Translations under genes and position numbers: made by a program
Notes under the pieces: model-generated
The model's database searches: none
The model's input: the letters and a program-made list of their open reading frames with translations, nothing else
Told to the model about the DNA's origin: nothing
Assembly: GCA_036245805.1 (NCBI GenBank)
Contig: BTRK01000003.1
Location: 30,769,215-30,833,214 of the forward strand
DNA from: Pristionchus mayeri
Lineage: Eukaryota > Nematoda > Chromadorea > Rhabditida > Neodiplogasteridae
DNA length: 64,000 nucleotides
Direction: 5' to 3'
In this document: piece after piece, positions 1 to 11,286 of the stretch
Position numbering within the stretch: position 1 is the stretch's first letter
Layout: each line of letters begins with the position of its first letter

Positions 1-581
1 ATGTCCTTTCCGTCTGCTATCATCGACCGTTTCTTCACTCGCAATTGGTAGGCGGCTTCACGCTCAGCCTTGGTCATAGAGGGGCGAACATACACATTGG
101 GGAAGTTGGCAGTAACGGTGCGGGAATGGGACAGGAAGGAGATCTGGGCGGAGCGGGAATGGAACATTACTTTGAGAAGGCGGGGGCGGTTATCCCTTCT
201 CTCACCCATTCGGAAAACAGCAGCCGGTCTATGCTCCAGCTCAGCGAGGTCTAGCATGTCGATGACTCTGGCAATGTCATCCGACAATCTCTCACTGGCC
301 TTCGTCGCAGTAGACTCAGGGAGCCCTTGAACCACCACCGAGCGAATCCTCTTGTCCCTCTCAATGGCATCATCGATCGAGGTGGTCGATCTAGCCATTA
401 GCTCATTCATCTGCTGGGCACAAGTACCGAGCAGCAGAGCGAGGGAACTTCCCTTCTCATCATGAGAGAGGGAATCGAGGTATCTGCCAATACCTCGAAG
501 GAGTTCACCCGGATCGGGAACAGAGACCGGCAGCATTTCGTCCAGGGCAGAGGAAGGGGAGGGGAACTTACGCTTAGTCAT
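1..581 (-). CDS. LINE ORF1 protein, partial (continues past left edge)
   Basis: An open minus-strand frame of about 193 codons begins at the ATG at 579-581 and runs off the window without a stop. It starts MTKRKFPSPSS. It has a helical N-terminal part with GRYLDSLSHDEKGSSLALLL, then RSVVVQGLPES, then a basic domain with PAAVFRMGERRDNRPRLLKV and FPNVYVRPSMTKAEREAAYQ. This order (helix, RRM-like strands, R/K-rich tail) is the architecture of ORF1 RNA-binding proteins of CR1/jockey-like LINEs and resembles the ORF1 at 4865-5893. It would bind the element's own RNA in a retrotransposition particle. The G+C is higher than in neighbouring introns. The element lies antisense to the BATH gene to its right, probably in one of that gene's introns. 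Truncation cannot be judged because the frame is cut by the window. Confidence 0.7.
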   Translation of the reverse strand, partial: MTKRKFPSPSSALDEMLPVSVPDPGELLRGIGRYLDSLSHDEKGSSLALLLGTCAQQMNELMARSTTSIDDAIERDKRIRSVVVQGLPESTATKASERLSDDIARVIDMLDLAELEHRPAAVFRMGERRDNRPRLLKVMFHSRSAQISFLSHSRTVTANFPNVYVRPSMTKAEREAAYQLRVKKRSMIADGKD

Positions 582-703
582 TAATTAATAAGAGGGAGTG
601 AAAATATACAATAGAATTAGAAGAAAAACGAAACAAGTGCTAAATAGTCACGTAGTATCGATTGGGTCGAGCGAGAGAGAGGAAGAGGTCACCCTATCGC
701 GGC

Positions 704-810
704 GAGGGAAGAGAGGAGAGTGAGGGAAGAGAGGAGAGTGAGGGAAGAGAGGAGAGTGAGGGAAGAGAGGAGAGTGAGGGAAGAGAGGAGAGTGAGGGAA
801 GAGCGGAGAG
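704..810 (-). repeat. 18-bp tandem repeat in LINE 5' region
   Basis: Five full copies and one partial copy of the 18-mer GAGGGAAGAGAGGAGAGT, almost without mismatch. Read on the minus strand it is a CT-rich tract directly upstream of the LINE ORF1 that starts at 581. The other LINE in this window also has a CT-rich 5' untranslated region (4469-4864), so I read this as the LINE's 5' end. Host sequence resumes near 830. Confidence 0.8.
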
Positions 811-871
811 CTTTCGGTGATCAGGTGATCATTTTCTACCTAAAAATAAAATAATAAAGTTTATTTTATAG

Positions 872-2711
872 GGCTTTCAAGAAAACGACAAGATCTTCGT
901 AGAGATTCGCATGTGGATCCGGGATTCGAAGGGCATACAGTGAGTGGAATAATTGATTAATACAATTTATGTTTAACTGTGGCTGCTTGTCGCTCTACAA
1001 ATTTGCGAAAACTTGCAGGACAAATTGGCCCCACTTCGATTTCATGAAAAAGAATCTGCTCTCGGATCGAGTTCTGATAATTGAAGGAAAGAAGGTCTAC
1101 GTGAACGGACAGGTACTTATGATACGTTGTATTCATTTCAATAAGTTTGGCGGTTTTGCTCTTTCATAAAAAGCTTTCATTCTGCTCGACAGAGAAAATT
1201 ATGTAGAAATATTTTTCTAGTATCTATCTCTGCATTCCCCGGTCTTCCACAATATATTCTACCGTGAATTCGCTGAGCAAGACGAAATCGAGTTGGAAGA
1301 CATCGATCACTATGTAAAAATGTTTTTAAATAAAAGAAAAATAGTAATTTTCAATAGTTTCTTGATATGCTCGATGTGATGTACCCGGCCCGTTTTGATA
1401 TCCAAGGTAAAGTGGAATTTTAACTATAGATTTAAAAAAAGTAAAAGGTGCAACCACGTCAAACGATTTTACAGATTACAGTGGCTATTAAAGAGGGAGT
1501 GTCAGCAAAGTTAAATTTTTGACGTTGTCATAACCATGACCTAGACAATCATCCAACGATCATAGCGCGAGCTAAGAGGATACGCAAAGGTCAATCGCAT
1601 AGCTCAGTGGTAAAGCAGTCTCCGCGTAATCGGAAGGTTGCGGGTTCGAATCCTACCAGTTTTTGAAAAATCTTCTAAATATTTGAATTCCCGCACGTCC
1701 CTTCCCTTCAAGCCCTCCTTGACATTCTGCCAACTAATGATAACTCAGTTCAAAATAGAGATACGCATTTGAAATTTTCAGAATCTCTTATGGTTGTACA
1801 AAGGTCGGTCATGGTTATGACAACTTCAAAATTTCAACTTTGCTGACAGTCCTTCTTTAGCTATCCCGTTGTATTTCAGATCCCGAAAAAATTCTCAAAC
1901 TCGCGACTCGCTTCCAAATCGCGGTTGTCTATTTATTTCTTAGCTATTATTTTTTGTTATCACACATATTTCTGTTATGCATAACCTTTGAATTTTGATT
2001 TTTTGAACTCCTTCAGTGCATTGTTCTGAAGAAAATTAACATACATTTTGCTCATTGCCGGTAGTAAGAGAGAAATTCTAGAATTCATTGACGAATAGTT
2101 GAATTATCTATTATTTTTACAGAGTATTGTCGATACATCGGAGGCGATGCTCATCAAGAGTAGTACTGTAGAAGCGTCACAGAAGATCAAAGTCGCTGAC
2201 ATGTACAAACTCGATGTACTTATGGTGAGATGCAGCACATTTAACAATTTATAGATGATATTGCTTTGACTGAATCATTGAATTAACCGTTTTAGATAGA
2301 AAAAAAAGAAAAATATTCAAGTAGTTTGTTTGATCCTGGTCATGCAAACTAAAATCCTTTGATTCATGATAGTCTCCCATAGTTCGAGCAGCAAATTACA
2401 CCTGGTTACTTTGTTTATTTTTTGTTGAAGACGAATGAAGAATTAAACAGTGCCGAATTTTAGTTTTTTGTATTGATTTTTGGCAAATAATAAAGTTATA
2501 AAAATATGTACAACATAGTTAACCACATCAAAATTTTGCAGGAGCATACTCTCGAACAACTCACTACCACCGAACACTTCAAAGCCTTCGAGGTTGTGAA
2601 ACTATATTGTAAAACAGTAACTTTTGCTTTCAGGATGGTACATTATTCGATGATCTCTCCTCCCAGACCAAGAATGCCCTCTTCAAGAAGCTGATTAGAG
2701 TTGCCTCCTGA
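872..2711 (+). CDS. MATH-BTB (BATH) protein copy 1, 3' part
   Basis: Eight exons: 872-939, 1019-1112, 1221-1313, 1358-1406, 1880-1923, 2123-2224, 2542-2592 and 2634-2711 (stop TGA). All junctions keep one frame. The first exon is the last strand of a MATH domain (FQENDKIFVEIRMWIRDS). The next three are the BTB/POZ core, with FDFMKKNLLSDRVLIIEG and YLSLHSPVFHNIFYREF. The end (TLFDDLSSQTKNALFKKL) matches the two other copies in the window. BATH proteins are substrate adaptors: MATH binds the target and BTB binds CUL3. Upstream MATH exons are missing because a LINE lies antisense at 1-830; they may lie beyond the window. Intron 4 carries a tRNA-like MITE. No stop or frameshift was seen in the exons present. 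Confidence 0.85.
1489..1859. mobile_element. MITE with ~60-bp inverted ends (P1) in BATH intron
   Basis: The terminal inverted repeats match over about 60 bp; both ends read TAAAGARGGASTGTCAGC and continue to GTTGTCATAACCATGAC. The flanks repeat GCTAT (1484-1488 and 1860-1864), a likely 5-bp target duplication. There is no coding capacity. It sits in intron 4 of BATH copy 1, between exons ending at 1406 and starting at 1880. Confidence 0.75.
1593..1664 (+). other. tRNA-like sequence (A and B boxes) inside MITE P1
   Basis: An A-box-like TAGCTCAGTGG (1600-1610) and a B-box GGTTCGAATCC (1643-1653) sit at normal tRNA spacing, with a four-pair stem (TCCG/CGGA) around the anticodon position. The acceptor strands do not pair, so I call it a tRNA-derived or degenerate internal Pol III promoter, not a functional tRNA gene. 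Confidence 0.5.
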
Positions 2712-2902
2712 GTAGTTCAGTCATGTGACCATATTTTGCCCGGAATATATCTTTATCTATGTCTACCCTTGAATCAGATTTGATGGATTTATGAAAGAAT
2801 TGTTGAAAATATGGGCTCTTTCGACAAAATGTATTCTCCAGCGTTTAGAAACAATCATGCATTGACAAGTATGAATTAAGAATATGAATTTTGAGAATTT
2901 TC

Positions 2903-4413
2903 AGGGTGTCCATAAATTTCCGGACATTCTATGTTAAATTCGTACGAAACGGTACCGCATGCTCGGATTGTGTACCAATTCTTTATCATGCGACAACGCA
3001 TGAGATATCAGATAGATTATACAAGGACAATTAGGAACATGATAATTACGGTGGGGAGCATGATAATTACGAAAATTGCAATTAGTGAATCATGTATTGC
3101 ATCATATTTCCCAAATAGAAGGTTGGGCAATTTTTCGGTTTCTGGCCACCCCTCACCCTCGTTTCCCATCCCCTCCAATCAGCGAGTGGTTGAGCGGCCG
3201 AAAATCAGGGAGGAATACCTAGAAATAAGTGGGTAAGATGAGGGAGGGGGGTGGCCAGGAACCGAAGAAGTGCCGAAGGTTATTTATTGCTACAGCTAAT
3301 AAGTCACTGCATCGGAATTAGCAATGCGCACTACTCGAGAAACGCGGTCCATTTTATTTCATGCGTCCTTCCTCGGTTTCAACGCTACTGAACGTCCCTC
3401 CTCGGTTTCAACGCTACTGAACTGGTTCGGAACTGGTCCTTATAAAAGAAGTGGAGGCCCTTCTCGTTCCCCCTGCTTTGCTTCGTACGATCTCTTCAAG
3501 AGATGCGGCTTTTCTGTCGATGAAAACACCCTGCCACATCGACACCCTGGGGAAGATTCTGTTCTCACGAAGGTTAAGAGGAACCCTGAGCAGATTATGC
3601 GCACACTGTAGAAGAAGAAGAGTACTCTAAGTCCATTGCCGGCCCGAACTCTCATTCAATAAGATAAGCTGCCGTAACTCCCTCATGCTATTTCTACCTA
3701 TCTCACGGAGGAGCGAGTGAAATAAAGAATCGGGGTGTGTCAGCAATTGCTCAGGCGCGGATTTATTCTTCAATTGACCAATTCCGTCATCGCTGTGGAT
3801 GATGAGTGGATCATCTATGATAATACCGAGAGGATACTGGTCGGATTACGAAGAAAAGCGACATCAAATACCGAAGAAACAAGTACACGGAAAGAAGGAG
3901 CTGCTCAGTTTCTTTGTCTCGACACTCGGCCCCGTCTACTGAGAGGTTCTTCCTGAAGGTGCCATCGTAAAGGCAGAGTTGTTCACTGCTCAGCTGAATA
4001 AGATGAAGCGTCGATCCCAGAATCGTGAACCACAGAAAGATTTTGATCCTCGTGGGCAATGCGTGGTCGCATCACATAACAATCACTCAGAAGAAGCTGG
4101 ACAAACTTGGAATATAATGAATAACCCTTCCCCCTATTCACCTGATGTCTCCCCTTGCGACTACCACTACTTCCGATATCAATATGCTTTCGGTCGCGGA
4201 AAGAAGTTCGCCAACCGAGATGCACTCGATTGAACCTTCCAGAAATGGATCGAGTCCCAGGACTTGGAGGATAGGAATAGAAACCCTGCCTGATCGATGG
4301 AAGAAGGTGGTAGCAGGTAAAGGGCATACATTGTTGACTGAGAATAAAGAATTGTTAAAGAAATAAATAAAACAAAGAAAACACAAAAAGTCCAGGATCT
4401 TATGGGACACCCT
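2903..4413 (+). mobile_element. Decayed mariner element
   Basis: The ends are imperfect inverted repeats, AGGGTGTCC at the left and GGACACCCT at the right, as in the mariner at 17947-19184. Between them are scattered transposase fragments in several frames. The element ends about 40 bp before the foldback element at 4452. Confidence 0.7.
3724..4366 (+). pseudogene. Mariner transposase remnant
   Basis: Recognisable blocks are VIAVDDEWIIYDNTERI (around 3785-3840), which holds the first catalytic Asp, and SPYSPDVSPCDYHYFR (around 4130-4185), which holds the last one. The C-terminal block is GRGKKFANRDALD followed by a stop and WIESQDLEDRNRN. They align in order with the transposase at 18108-19122. 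Stops and frameshifts separate the blocks, and the middle Asp region is unrecognisable, so no active enzyme can be made. Confidence 0.75.
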
Positions 4414-4864
4414 ATTATCATAAGGATAGATCTTTCTAGTCCAGTTAATAACACGGGTCTTCTGTAAGCACCCCTTCCCTTCCTTGACCGAGAGAGGTCG
4501 CGGCCTCTCGGTCTCTCGTGTGTTTCTTATAGTCTGTTTATTCGCGAGTTTCTAAGCTGTTAGCACGGCTACCCATACTCTTCTGAGGTTGGAAGGCCTC
4601 ACTGCTCGGTCCGTGTCACTTGCCCCAGGCACGTTAACCGACAGTGTTGCACTGCGATCAGCGAGGAAGTGAAGGGTCCCGACCGGGATTAGGGCAGCGA
4701 TAGGTTTCGCTCCCGCATACGCGTCTCTCTTCCCTTCTCCTGACCCCTCTTCTCTCTCTTTCTCCCGCACTCTCTTCCCCTCCCACACTCTCTCACCCTC
4801 CCTCTTCTCTCCCCTTTTCCTGTCTTTCTTCTCTGTCTCTCTCCTTCTGTCTCACTCTCTCGCG

Positions 4865-5893
4865 ATGACCATCGATCCCGAACTGCGCACGCTGTTCTCG
4901 CAGCAGCAGAAGTCGATCGATGGCCTGACCGAGCTCGTTCGTCTCCTTGTCTGCCATCTTGTCAAGTCGCTCCCCGCGGCCTCATCCTCCCTCGATCTCA
5001 AGGCAGCCATGGCCTCTGTCCTCTCCCAGAAGGACACGCTAGACGGCAAGGCTACTCGGGCGGTTCTTGTGAACGTCCCCGAGGGAGAGAACGAGGAGGA
5101 TACGGTAAGTAAGGGCAAGGCGATGCTGCTGAGGATCTTCAAGGAGATTGACAATCCTGATCTGACCAAGCTGCTGTCAGAGGAGAAGGTAACGTTTTTC
5201 CGACATCCGAAGGTAAGAAGAGATGGGAGTTCCCACCCTCGGATCATCAAGATCCAACTGGACAGTGCTGCCTCTCGCACTCTGTTCCTCGCTGAGGCGA
5301 TCCGTGTGAAGTGCGGACGCCTCACTGGTTCCACTCGGGCGTACATTCGTCCCGATTATACGATGGACCAGCTCTCTCTCGAGCGAAAGCTCAAGAGAGA
5401 GGCGTACGAGAGGAATCTGGAGGTAGGCCAGATCCGATTCGTGGTGAGAAACCTGGAAATTGTCCAATTGAGAGAGTGCAGAAATCTCCCTGAAGGTATG
5501 CAGGCAGAGATGCATAAGAGAGCATCGAGAGAGGGCAGCGAGAGTGTCCCTTCCCTCTTCTCAACTCTCTCCCATTTCTCCCACTCTCTCGGTGCCAATC
5601 CCTTCTTCGCAGATAGATCTCAGGGATCCTCTCGTTCTCGTGGTCGATCGAGCAATCGTGGTGGTCGTGGTCGAGGGAATTCCTCTCTCTCGTCACTCTC
5701 TCGTGGTGGAACCCAGTCTAGGACTCGTATTCGCACTCGTCCGTCTTCTGGAGGGATGCCCGGTGAGCCGGCCGCCAAGGCTCCCCACGTTGCCACGTTG
5801 TCCCCTTCTGTCGAGCATCCCACTCCCTCTGACTCTCCTATCGTCTCTTCCTCCCCCACTCACAACGAGGGTCACACTCTCACACTCGGCTAG
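4865..5893 (+). CDS. LINE ORF1 RNA-binding protein
   Basis: 342 codons, uninterrupted. It starts MTIDPELRTLFSQQQKSIDG, a helical segment likely to oligomerise. Residues about 65-200 hold an RRM-like domain (RAVLVNVPEGENEEDTV, LLSEEKVTFFRHPKVRRDG, CGRLTGSTRAYIRPDYTM). The C-terminal 100 residues are Ser/Arg/Gly-rich (GSSRSRGRSSNRGGRGRG), a typical RNA-binding tail. ORF1 proteins of CR1/L1 LINEs coat the element RNA and help target-primed reverse transcription. The ATG follows a long CT-rich leader. The frame is intact, so this copy is not very old. The endonuclease frame follows downstream in another frame, about 200 bp later. Confidence 0.8.
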   Translation: MTIDPELRTLFSQQQKSIDGLTELVRLLVCHLVKSLPAASSSLDLKAAMASVLSQKDTLDGKATRAVLVNVPEGENEEDTVSKGKAMLLRIFKEIDNPDLTKLLSEEKVTFFRHPKVRRDGSSHPRIIKIQLDSAASRTLFLAEAIRVKCGRLTGSTRAYIRPDYTMDQLSLERKLKREAYERNLEVGQIRFVVRNLEIVQLRECRNLPEGMQAEMHKRASREGSESVPSLFSTLSHFSHSLGANPFFADRSQGSSRSRGRSSNRGGRGRGNSSLSSLSRGGTQSRTRIRTRPSSGGMPGEPAAKAPHVATLSPSVEHPTPSDSPIVSSSPTHNEGHTLTLG

Positions 5894-6111
5894 GTCATTC
5901 CTCTAGGGGTTCCTCTGTCTATCCCTCTCTCTCGCTCTCTGCACCCTCCTCACCCCAGTGCACTCTCTCACCTCATCCCATCCTTTCCCTCTCTCTCCCT
6001 CCTTCTTCTCTTCCATCGTCTGGGTCATTTCCCCCTCTTGTCCCCTCCCCACCATCACGCAGCCTGCCATTCTCTCATCCTAATAGTCGCTCCCGTTCAA
6101 TCAAATGCTCG

Positions 6112-7019
6112 TTGATTAATTGTCGCTCTGTGCTCCACACTCTAGAACAGTATGCTCTATCTTCAGACCTTTCCATTCTGAACCTAACTGAAACGTGGGC
6201 TTCTCCCTTTACTTTAACTGACGCGATGCATTCCTTTGACCGATACATAGTGTACAGAGCCGACCGAGACCCCTCTATCGCAGGTGGCGGAGTCGCCATT
6301 CTTGTTGATAGTACGCTCCCCTCCTCCTTGATATCATCCCAATCCTTTTCTGCTTACTGCCAACTAGTATCATGTCAGATCACCCTCACTTTATCCATTT
6401 CCGTGATCCTAATTTGTGTCTATCGCAGCCCTTCGTGTTGTATTGAGTCCTTTAACGAGTGCCTTGAGTATATCTATGATCTGAACTGTTCCCATCTCTC
6501 CCCCATTATTTTAGTAGGTGATTTTAACTGCAAGGAAATTGATTGGCCCTCTCTCTCCCTCTCTTCGACCAATCCTCATTCCAATGCTCTTCTATCTTTC
6601 TCCCGATCTCTTCCTCTCCATCAAATAGTTTCCTCGCCTACTCGTAATCTAAATATTCTCGATCTTGTTTTTACTTCTCATATTCATCTCGTCGACGATT
6701 GTGTTGTCGAACCTCCTCTCCCTTCTCTCGATCACTCTATTATCCGATTCTCTCTTCCCATATCTCTTCCTCCCCATTCCCACGCACCCCGCAGAGACTA
6801 CAGTCGAGTCGATTGGAGCGCAGTCTGCTCTCAGATTGACGCTGTCGACTGGACCTCTCTGCTATCCTCCTCTTCCGACCCCGATTTTCTCTACTCTAGT
6901 TTCCTCGAAATAGTTCACTCTATCATAGACAACTTCGTACCACTTCGCTCATTCAATCGAAAGCGTATCCCTTTCTCCTCTCGCTCCATTCGCCTATTAC
7001 GTAAATGTAGGAAGTCATA
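6112..7019 (+). CDS. LINE ORF2 part 1: APE-type endonuclease
   Basis: The N-terminal part of ORF2 carries exonuclease-endonuclease-phosphatase motifs in order: LINCRSVLHTLEQY, ILNLTETW (catalytic Glu), GGGVAILVDS, VYRSP, ILVGDFN (Asp-Phe-Asn), ILDLVFTS and SLDHSIIRFSL (Asp-His). This enzyme nicks the target for target-primed reverse transcription. The frame stays open further upstream, so the true start lies somewhere between about 5900 and 6112; no ATG in this frame was identified. The coding frame ends at a TA that was duplicated by the MITE at 7020. The next codons resume at 8288 in the same frame. Confidence 0.85.
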
Positions 7020-8285
7020 TTAGGTTGGAACAAAAGTTTTGCACGATTTCGACCATGAAGTTTGAAATCGCTTAAAAGGCTTCACTTTAAATGGGCCGAT
7101 CTAACCGGATAGCATATATTTAGGGACTATTTGTACAATATATCCGCTACTTCGAATCGAATCCTGCTCTGAGGGTTTGCGGAAAAAATCATGTTTCGTT
7201 AAATGTGAAATGTTCGAGTTACATAGACATTTGTTTGCCGCGCTCCTATTTTGATAGGAAAACTCATTGTATAATCTCACATAGTGGAGTGAAAAGCCCG
7301 TTGGTTGTTCTCTGTAAAACTATGTAGGATCTAGTGGTTACTTCAATTTAGCAAGGTTTACAGGCCATTAAATTCCAAGATTCGCGAGGTAAAATTGCTG
7401 AATGGATCGCATTTCTTGCCTCGCCAATCAATCATACTGGCTTGATCTTAAGTGCTTTTACATATACTACCGTGGGGCTTTATAACATAATGGAATGCTG
7501 GAGCCTACCCTTTTCCACTCCGAGAAAATTTATATTTTCAGAAATTTTGAATCATGGTCATCAAAGCCAAAATTTTGAAATTCGGTGTACATAGTTCGAG
7601 TCGATCTCCTCGAAAGGAATCTATCCCCTGACTCGGCCAAACCATTAAGTGATAGAGTAAGAGTTGCTTGTTCAGTTAACCATATAAAGTCTGAGCTTCC
7701 TTTTATGCTGAAAACATGACATTCATGGAAACATCAATTTCGACTCTCTAATATCAGTATCTGAGTATGCAATATTGCATTTTTAAATAGAAGCATTATA
7801 TGTCCACACGAAAATAATTGTGAGCTTACCATGTAAGGTACTTAAAGTTTACATGCATTTGAGATCGATAGGCTTACGGCTACGGCTATGCGGTGAAGAC
7901 AACTAATTCAGACCAAGCTCCTTTTGACGCGAGATTAAAATTTACCTAAGTTTCTGGAACGCCATTTGTGGTAATAACCATTTTCATACTATTTTATGAT
8001 GTATGTTCATCACACTCTCCAAATACACCTTGATATTTGTATTATCATCGATGCCCATAGAGTGCAGACTCCAAAATTATATAGTTTAGTTCTCAAATGC
8101 AGTAACTTTGACTTTAAAATGCCTCCACAGTATGAAATGGTATGTGTAATACTAATGTGTGATAGAAAGAGTATCCAAGCCCTCAACGAATACATGAAAC
8201 AAAATTAAATAACTTTGCAAATAAAGAACAGGGTATGCCGGAAACGAAAATTTGAAAATCGTGCAAAACTTTTGTTCCAACCTGA
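7020..8285. mobile_element. Mariner-type MITE A in LINE ORF2
   Basis: The ends are TTAGGTTGGAACAAAAG and, read inward from the right, TCAGGTTGGAACAAAAG. The target TA is duplicated (7018-7019, 8286-8287). TTAGGTTGG(T/A)(G/A)CAAAAG is the classical mariner terminal consensus. The 1,266 bp hold no transposase; ORFs such as 7996-8208 resemble nothing I know. Removing the element joins the ORF2 codons on either side without a shift. Confidence 0.85.
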
Positions 8286-8287
8286 TA

Positions 8288-9481
8288 TATGAGGCGATCC
8301 ATCACTGACTATTTCTCTGCATGCCGTTCACTTAAACAATCTATTAAGCACACCGCTAGTAATAGGGAAAACCGTCTGGCAAAATCGAATAACCTCAAAG
8401 CTTTCTTCTCTTATGCAAGTACGCGAATAAAAGATCAATCCGATACTATCCCCTCACTAGTCTCTCCCGACGGTTCTCTCTGCGTTTCTGACACATCAAA
8501 AGCATGTGAACTAGCTCGTCTTTTCACTGCTTCGTACAATAGCACCTCCCCTCCTATCCCTCTCTCTTGCACTCTTTCTTCCCCCACATCTATTGATTAC
8601 GTCGACATTTCCCCTCTCCTCGTAGCTAAGTTTCTCTCTCGTCTCCCACCCCGCTCATCCACTTCTCCCGATCATATCCCTTACATCTTCCTTAAACATA
8701 CTGCCCCTCACATTTGCATTCCTCTCTCCATACTGTTCAATAGATTCTTACTCCATGGCGCTTCTCCTTCCATTTGGAAAACTGCCAAAGTCAAGGCAAT
8801 CTATAAGCGTAAGGGCCCGAAAAACACTGCCTCCTCGTACCGACCCATCTCACTTACTTGCTCCTCTTCCAAAGTTATGGAGAAAATCGTAGGCGAGACT
8901 CTCTGGAAGTACCTTTCCGAGAACAATCTCATCTCCCCTTACCAACACGGTTTCCGCCCACGTAGATCGTGCACCTCTGCACTTCTTAACTCTTTCTCTC
9001 AATGGCACTCTGCACTTTACGATGGTCACTACATTTCTGTTGCATTTATCGATTTCTCGCGTGCCTTTGACTCTATCCCGATCAACTTACTCATCCACAA
9101 ATGCTCACTTCTAGGCATTTGTGGATCCCTCTTATCTTGGATTCGTTCGTTCTTACTCGGTAGATCACAATCAGTATCAGTCAATACCTCTTCCTCCCCC
9201 TCTTTCCCTGCCCACTCAGGCGTGCCTCAAGGCTCTGTCTTAGGGCCTCTTCTCTTCTCCCTCTACATTAGTGACCTACCCTCCCTACTTCCTCCAAATG
9301 TTCGCTGTATTCTTTATGCCGATGATGCCAAACTCTGGTCTTACTCTGATCCTGCCTCTCTCCAATCCTCTCTTGATATCCTTTTTAAGTGGTCCTCTGA
9401 TTGGGGCCTTACCGTATCCCTCACTAAGACCGAGACAATGCTTATAGGTAGGTCACATCCTCCCTCTATCTTTACTCTTAA
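8288..9481 (+). CDS. LINE ORF2 part 2: reverse transcriptase
   Basis: Reverse transcriptase blocks in order: VKAIYKRKGPKNTASSYRPI (motifs 1-2), LISPYQHGFRPRRSCTSALL, VAFIDFSRAFDSIPINLL (motif A, catalytic Asp), SGVPQGSVLGPLLFSLYI (motif B), and CILYADDAKLW (motif C, YADD). The order and spacing match CR1/jockey-like enzymes. After SHPPSIFT-L the frame runs into the TTAA element at 9482, where the apparent ORF continues as unrelated sequence to 9845. The true continuation is at 12794-12838 and then 13739 onward. The catalytic core is intact, but the protein is broken by the insertions. Confidence 0.9.
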
Positions 9482-11029
9482 AGGAGGAGCAGCGGCAAAA
9501 TTAAAAATTTTAAATGGAATTGACTCTTACCACGAACCCTATCCCCCAAGGAGGCGGGGCGTCCATGCTAAAAGCGGTAAAAAAATCACAAACTATTCAC
9601 CGGTCGTGAATACGGCTCTAGCCCTCGAGAATTTCTCTTATTTTTTTCATATTTTCCTCTTAGTTAACGTTTTGAATTTGTATTTTGCTGTTCCTGAATC
9701 GTATACTCATCGCCATAAATTAGGAATCACCTTCGGGATGAAGCGTAGCTATTGTCGAACCTGTTACGAAAACGGTTTTTACGTTCGTTCAGTAATCATT
9801 CTTCTGTTTTTTGGTTCTACGCCGTCTGTTAAATCACCCCCTTGATAGTTCGTGCCGATCTTGTTGTTTTGGATGCAATGTGCTTCGAATCGATCGATTG
9901 TGAGGCTATTCCCATCTCTCTTCTCAACTCTCGTTATCGCTTCATTTTCCGTGTTTTTGGCGCATCTCCCTCGTTGGCGTGATCGTCAGTGTTTGATTAG
10001 AGTAATTAATATTTTAGTAATATTCGGTGTGCGAAGATAACACGTGTGTGAAACATCCTAGAATAATATTTACGGTCACTTTTTTTCTCGGCTTCGCGGT
10101 TTTGTTTTCCTTCTCTTTTCTCGTATTCACTTTGCTTCCGATGTGGCATTCTTCATTTTACGTGGTATTTGCAGAGATCGCGATGATTCTCAGCTGAAGA
10201 TTATGACGGCAAATCCCGAAGGAAGAGGAGGGATCAATCGATAATTGGGGTAAGCTTTGTTCCTTGCTTACAGGATGTTCTATTTGTCGCTCGAAATGGC
10301 ACGTATGCCTGTTATTCTAAAACTTTTACATTCCCTGTATTTCTTACACTGGTTGTGACGGGTGTGTGCGCTTATGTAATCAAAACTAATGATTTGAGGA
10401 CACTTTCGGAGAACGACGAAATATTTTTAAGCAGATTCTGTCGGGTTATGTTGATGTGCTCGTTCAATGTTCATTGTCTATTTACAGGGGGCCGTATATT
10501 CGTGACGATGATGACCACGAAATAAGAAGAGAAGGGAATGAGAAAAGACACCAATCCTAGTAGAGAATGGAGGGGAAATGAGTGGGCGGGTACCCAATCC
10601 ATCACTTTCCCAATTTTTTTTCACTTAGATTACTCATATTTCGCATCCCTAATTCCCAAATTGTAATTCCTAATTCTAATCGTTTTTTCTAATTCTAATC
10701 CCTAATTGTAAACTGTTCATTGTTTCTGATGCCCATTTGAACTTGTTGTAAAAAATGCCTTTCTTGTTTGTTGTTAAAGTAGAAATTCTCTAGGATATGT
10801 TTACTTTTGTTACGTTAGTAGTAATTTACTTTTCATGCATTATCTCTTATGTTCTTTGTTGTTTTTTATGAATGCACATATAAATATGAAGTAATAAATC
10901 CGAATTCCGATTTTTCATACAGTATTCCAGTACCCGAATGGTCCCGAATAAGGGTCCCCCCTCATCCCTCTCTTTTCCCGAATTGGTCCTGAATGCCACC
11001 GAAAGTTGTCATAATCATAAAGCAAGAAT

Positions 11030-11286
11030 ATGATCGTGATCGCAATCGAATTCTACCCGGGAAAACGTATTCGCTTAATTTTAACGATACTGGTAACGAA
11101 GATATCATCAAAAGTCTGTTTTCGACGCAACGTCGTCTAGCTTCAACGAAGAATCTCCGTGAAAAATGAACTTGCTCATCGTGATCAGCACCCTCGAAAA
11201 CCCCGTAGTCAAAGTTTCAGGAAATTGACCATTTTTTGATGTGCCAGATCTGCTCCGATTTGTTCGATTCTTACACGAACGGCCTC
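11030..11286. repeat. Single arm of a P7-type palindromic element
   Basis: Similar to the right arm of the palindrome at 55453-56437, including AATTCTACCCGGGAAA, TTCAACGAAG-like and CAGCACCCTCGA blocks in the same order, ending CGGCCTCATAT. No partner arm is present here. It abuts the P2 palindrome directly. Confidence 0.55.

Noticed and set aside
704..810. CRISPR-like array
   Set aside because: Contiguous 18-bp tandem repeat without spacers in a eukaryotic LINE.
1593..1664. Functional tRNA gene
   Set aside because: A and B boxes are good, but acceptor strands do not pair and the anticodon loop is irregular.
4552..4864. Minus-strand ORF at 4552-4788 as a gene
   Set aside because: It is the CT-rich LINE 5' untranslated region read backwards.
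9482..9845. Reverse transcriptase ORF appearing to continue to 9845
   Set aside because: Residues after 9481 belong to the TTAA element; the true continuation is at 12794.
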